Below are positions 4,731 to 5,978 of a stretch of DNA of 5,978 nt, one piece after another. The stretch is from a bacterium (GTDB lineage: Bacteria; Hydrogenedentota; Hydrogenedentia; Hydrogenedentiales; SLHB01): the NCBI GenBank assembly GCA_024231375.1, contig JAAEQP010000850.1:1-5978 (forward strand), read 5' to 3'. The position numbers and the translations under genes are program-made. The notes below the pieces were generated by a model. The model was not told the origin of the DNA. It worked only from the letters and a program-made list of their open reading frames with translations, and did not search any database. How positions within the stretch are numbered: position 1 is the stretch's first letter; each line of letters starts with the position of its first letter.

Positions 4731-5978
4731 CTACAGTTCCGCCCTATCCAACTCGTCGAGTTCGTCTTGGATGCTTTGGGTGACGGGGAAGCGGAAGCCG
4801 GTCTTGGGATCGAGATCGACGGTGAGCACTTTCATGGCTACGGGCAGTTGTTCCCGTTTCCATTGGTTGTAGGCAAAGAGTTTGCCGAACTGGGCGGTCC
4901 ATGCGCGCAACTGTTCCGCGTCGGTGCCGGGATGGCGGTGGACCAGGATGCGCCAGCAATCGGGCAAGGCCATGCGGCGTCGCGCGAATAGGTACAGCAA
5001 GTCGTCGAGGACCACGTAGGGCATGAGGTCGGCTTCATCCTGCTGATCGGGCGCGAGTTCCGCGCTGGGTGGGATGGCTAACACTGCGTCGAGGGCCGTG
5101 ACGCCGTCGCGTTGCGCCACGTGTTCGAGCAACCGGCTGACCAGGGTCTTGGGCACGTTGGCGATGGGCGAGTATCCGCCTTGGTTGTCGCCGCCGGTGG
5201 TGGTGTAACCCACTGCCGCTTCGCTGAGGTTGGACGTGACCAGCAGCAGACCGCCGGCGCTGTTCGCCCAATTCAGCATCATGTTGCCGCGCACGCGGGC
5301 CTGGAGGTTCTGGCGCGCGATGGGTGTGACGTGCTCTTCACCGCCGACCAATTCCGCGGCCTTGGCCAAGGCAATCGCCGATTCTTCCTCGATGGACACT
5401 ACCTGGAACGGCACGCCGAGCTCTTTCGCCAAGGACAGCGCCGCGTTCTCGGTGGCGCTGGTGCTGTAGGCTTTGTTGGGGAGGTACACCGTGTCCACGT
5501 GGTTCGCGTAGGCACCGGCATCCGCGCCGTCTTTGAAGGACTTGGCGGCATGGACCGCCAGCAGCAGGCACAGGGCACTGTCGCGGCCGCCTGACAGGGC
5601 TATCAGGTATCGCTCGAAGGCGCCTACCTTTTCGAAGTAGTCGCGCAACCCGAGGACCAGTGCATCGAACAACTCGTCCAGGTACTGCTCCGCTTCGTTG
5701 GCGGGCGTCGTAGCGTCGTCGGTCGGACAGAAGAAGCTGGCGGGCAACTGAGCGGCGTAGTCGGCCACCGACGGTTCCGCATACGCCCCTCCGTCGATGT
5801 CAACGAGTTCGACCGCCTGTGAGCGTTCTTTTCGAGAGGCCACTTGGCGCCACGTGGAATTCTCGCCGCGTGCGCGCGCCACATCGTCGAGGTTCACCAC
5901 GCCCGATACCAGCGTCGAGTACGAGCGGGACAGAATCGGCCCTTCCGCTACGATGGCGGTCGGCGTGGCCACGAATCC
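4731..5978 (-). CDS. nadE: Glutamine-dependent NAD+ synthase, 5' end beyond window
   Basis: This enzyme makes NAD+ from nicotinic acid adenine dinucleotide, ATP and ammonia released from glutamine, the last step of NAD biosynthesis, in the cytoplasm. The visible 415 residues begin inside the tail of the N-terminal nitrilase-like amidase domain (about 1-60, with VVNLDDVARAR near 27-37). The synthase domain follows: the ATP pyrophosphatase loop SGGRDSA (129-135), QNLQARVRGNMM (223-234), LVTSNLSEAAVGYTT (246-260), GDNQGGYSPIANVPKT (263-278), PPSAELAPDQQDE (303-315) and the C-terminal DPKTGFRFP (390-398). Residue numbers count from the window edge. The reading frame stays open to the edge; the first apparent start, GTG at 5972, is internal because amidase-domain sequence lies around it. 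The amidase active-site residues would be off-window. Position 3 of the SGG-x-DS loop is Arg rather than the more usual small hydrophobic residue. The stop is TAG at 4731-4733. Confidence 0.93.
   Translation of the reverse strand, partial: GFVATPTAIVAEGPILSRSYSTLVSGVVNLDDVARARGENSTWRQVASRKERSQAVELVDIDGGAYAEPSVADYAAQLPASFFCPTDDATTPANEAEQYLDELFDALVLGLRDYFEKVGAFERYLIALSGGRDSALCLLLAVHAAKSFKDGADAGAYANHVDTVYLPNKAYSTSATENAALSLAKELGVPFQVVSIEEESAIALAKAAELVGGEEHVTPIARQNLQARVRGNMMLNWANSAGGLLLVTSNLSEAAVGYTTTGGDNQGGYSPIANVPKTLVSRLLEHVAQRDGVTALDAVLAIPPSAELAPDQQDEADLMPYVVLDDLLYLFARRRMALPDCWRILVHRHPGTDAEQLRAWTAQFGKLFAYNQWKREQLPVAMKVLTVDLDPKTGFRFPVTQSIQDELDELDRAEL

Overview
The window is GC-rich and densely coded. 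It holds five protein genes, one of them cut by the right edge, plus an unusual cluster of inverted repeats. The gene mix is a GT-C glycosyltransferase, a non-heme uroporphyrinogen-decarboxylase-like protein, a GH43-type glycosidase, a GxxExxY protein and a long glutamine-dependent NAD synthase. This suits an uncultured free-living bacterium of the Planctomycetota/Verrucomicrobiota/Lentisphaerota/Hydrogenedentota type, where expanded UroD-like and GH43 families and repeat-flanked GxxExxY genes are common. The taxon is an inference from gene content; no marker gene is present to settle it.

Layout. Positions 1-45 carry a short palindromic intergenic repeat. A minus-strand membrane glycosyltransferase (114-1685) and a plus-strand UroD-like gene (1929-2984) diverge from a 243-base intergenic region. 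That region contains a plausible sigma70-type promoter for each gene, a 13-base palindrome and a repeated 10-mer. The UroD-like gene runs convergently into a secreted GH43-like gene (3060-4016, minus), with a 75-base gap holding a C-rich dispersed-type repeat. Next on the minus strand come a GxxExxY gene (4211-4600) and the C-terminal two-thirds or so of a glutamine-dependent NAD synthase (4731 to beyond the right edge).

How they fit together. Nothing suggests a single pathway. NAD synthase is housekeeping. The GH43-like protein probably handles plant- or algal-type glycans outside the cytoplasm, and the GT-C protein modifies a lipid- or protein-linked glycan at the membrane. The UroD-like protein is probably a methyl-transfer or decarboxylation enzyme of unknown substrate. 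The three minus-strand genes on the right share a strand but are separated by 130 and 194 bases of repeat-rich DNA, so a simple operon is doubtful.

The part most worth a second look is 4100-4689. The GxxExxY gene is bracketed by an outer inverted repeat of 38 bases (35 matching) and an inner perfect 11-base inverted repeat, one copy of which abuts its stop codon. This looks like a self-contained repeat-plus-nuclease-fold cassette inserted between the NAD synthase and GH43 genes. No CRISPR array, tRNA, rRNA or transposase gene was seen.
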